Below, in pieces: positions 63,611 through 64,000 of a stretch of 64,000 nt of DNA. This DNA comes from Cylicocyclus nassatus (Eukaryota > Nematoda > Chromadorea > Rhabditida > Strongylidae), in contig CATQJL010000316.1 in the NCBI GenBank assembly GCA_958299035.1, positions 42,148,025 to 42,212,024 of the forward strand. Reading direction: 5' to 3'. Positions within the stretch are counted from its first letter, which is position 1; each line of letters starts with the position of its first letter. Made by a program: the position numbers and the translations under genes. A model generated the notes under the pieces. It saw nothing but the letters and a program-made list of their open reading frames with translations, searched no databases and was not told the DNA's origin.

Positions 63611-64000
63611 AGTTGGTCCGAAAGTTCTGTCCCACCATTTTCAAAAAATCATAACTTCCTCCTAACAGGATGTTTCTGTATGTCTAAAACCTTATTGAAA
63701 AGAATTCATGCGCTTTTTAAAACTACCTTGGCTGCTATCTACTAAGCTCGCAATGCAGAGATAAAATGAAAAAGGAAATTACTTCAAGTCGGAGTTTTTA
63801 AGCAGGCCCGTCAAAGAATCCAAAACCGTTCCATAAAATCCAGAACAACCATTATCCTAGGTTTTCTGATTTCCTCTTTCTATATAAGCAAAAGTCGCGC
63901 TAATGGAGCCCTTCCTAGAAAAGTTATGATTTTCAAGAAAAAATGCCAAAAAATCAGCTCCTTAAAAAACCGTCCACTTAAATTAGAGTTAGTGAGATTA
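63611..64000. mobile_element. Mariner-type element, left end, runs off the window
   Basis: TTAAGTTGGTCCGAAAGTTC at a TA site matches the ends of the MITE at 50655-51177. No transposase motif is seen in the 390 bp present. Confidence 0.5.

Overview
The window looks like a piece of a repeat-rich nematode genome, most likely a strongylid (clade V; hookworm-like). The grounds are short introns with T-rich TTTCAG acceptors, a nematode-type acyltransferase-3/SGNH gene, RTE-type LINE remains of the kind common in hookworms, and a very dense load of foldback and MITE-type DNA transposons. Species assignment is not possible from the sequence alone.

One host gene can be reconstructed with confidence, and it runs through most of the window. 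It is a + strand OAC/NRF-6-like O-acyltransferase (Acyltransferase_3 membrane domain followed by an SGNH esterase-like domain). I trace 11 phase-compatible exons from 6381 to 50647, giving 440 codons and a stop spread over about 44 kb. Most introns are 43-66 bp, but five are expanded to 0.25, 3.9, 8.0, 14.2 and 16.4 kb, the four largest by transposons. The N-terminal half of the membrane domain was not found and probably lies upstream of, or undetected in, the first 6.4 kb. The exons carry the expected landmarks in order: [13 protein letters not shown], the E-containing end of the membrane domain, VIGNS (SGNH block I), KPDILF, a C-x2-C pair and DGTHLT (catalytic D-x2-H).

Almost everything else is repeat. 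(1) 0-6 kb: nested hairpins and foldbacks and a few unassigned exon-like ORFs. (2) 6.5-24.7 kb: foldback elements with mariner-like TTAGGTTG ends, a foldback with tRNA-like Pol III boxes, TTAA-flanked MITEs, two hAT-like MITEs, a complete GTCT-repeat element (family R1) and an RTE-type LINE pseudogene. (3) 25-33 kb: R1 relatives and a 2.2-kb Tc1/mariner-superfamily element with a frameshifted transposase and unusually long, gene-containing inverted repeats. (4) 34-50 kb: a GIY-YIG retroelement pseudogene, a cascade of nested inserts around TTCGAA-rich repeats (including a hAT-like MITE with an 8-bp duplication and a 74-bp hairpin with a 3-bp duplication), and a Harbinger-like MITE. (5) 50.6-64 kb: a MITE forming the acyltransferase 3' UTR, an old array of related ~120-180 bp units (53.7-58.6 kb), and large foldbacks carrying hairpin-cluster inserts.

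The most unusual pattern is in the small non-autonomous DNA elements. Three hAT-like MITEs share the same CAGGGCC-type ends and the same internal inverted repeat (CTTATGTGA ... TCACATAAG), but each carries its own private 7- to 12-bp word, found both just inside a terminus and inside the internal hairpin. Several other elements here (Harbinger-like, hairpin-cluster and GGGCCCG-ended) also repeat a private GC-rich word. This looks like a sequence-identity or end-recognition signal that has diversified element by element, and I know of no standard description of it.
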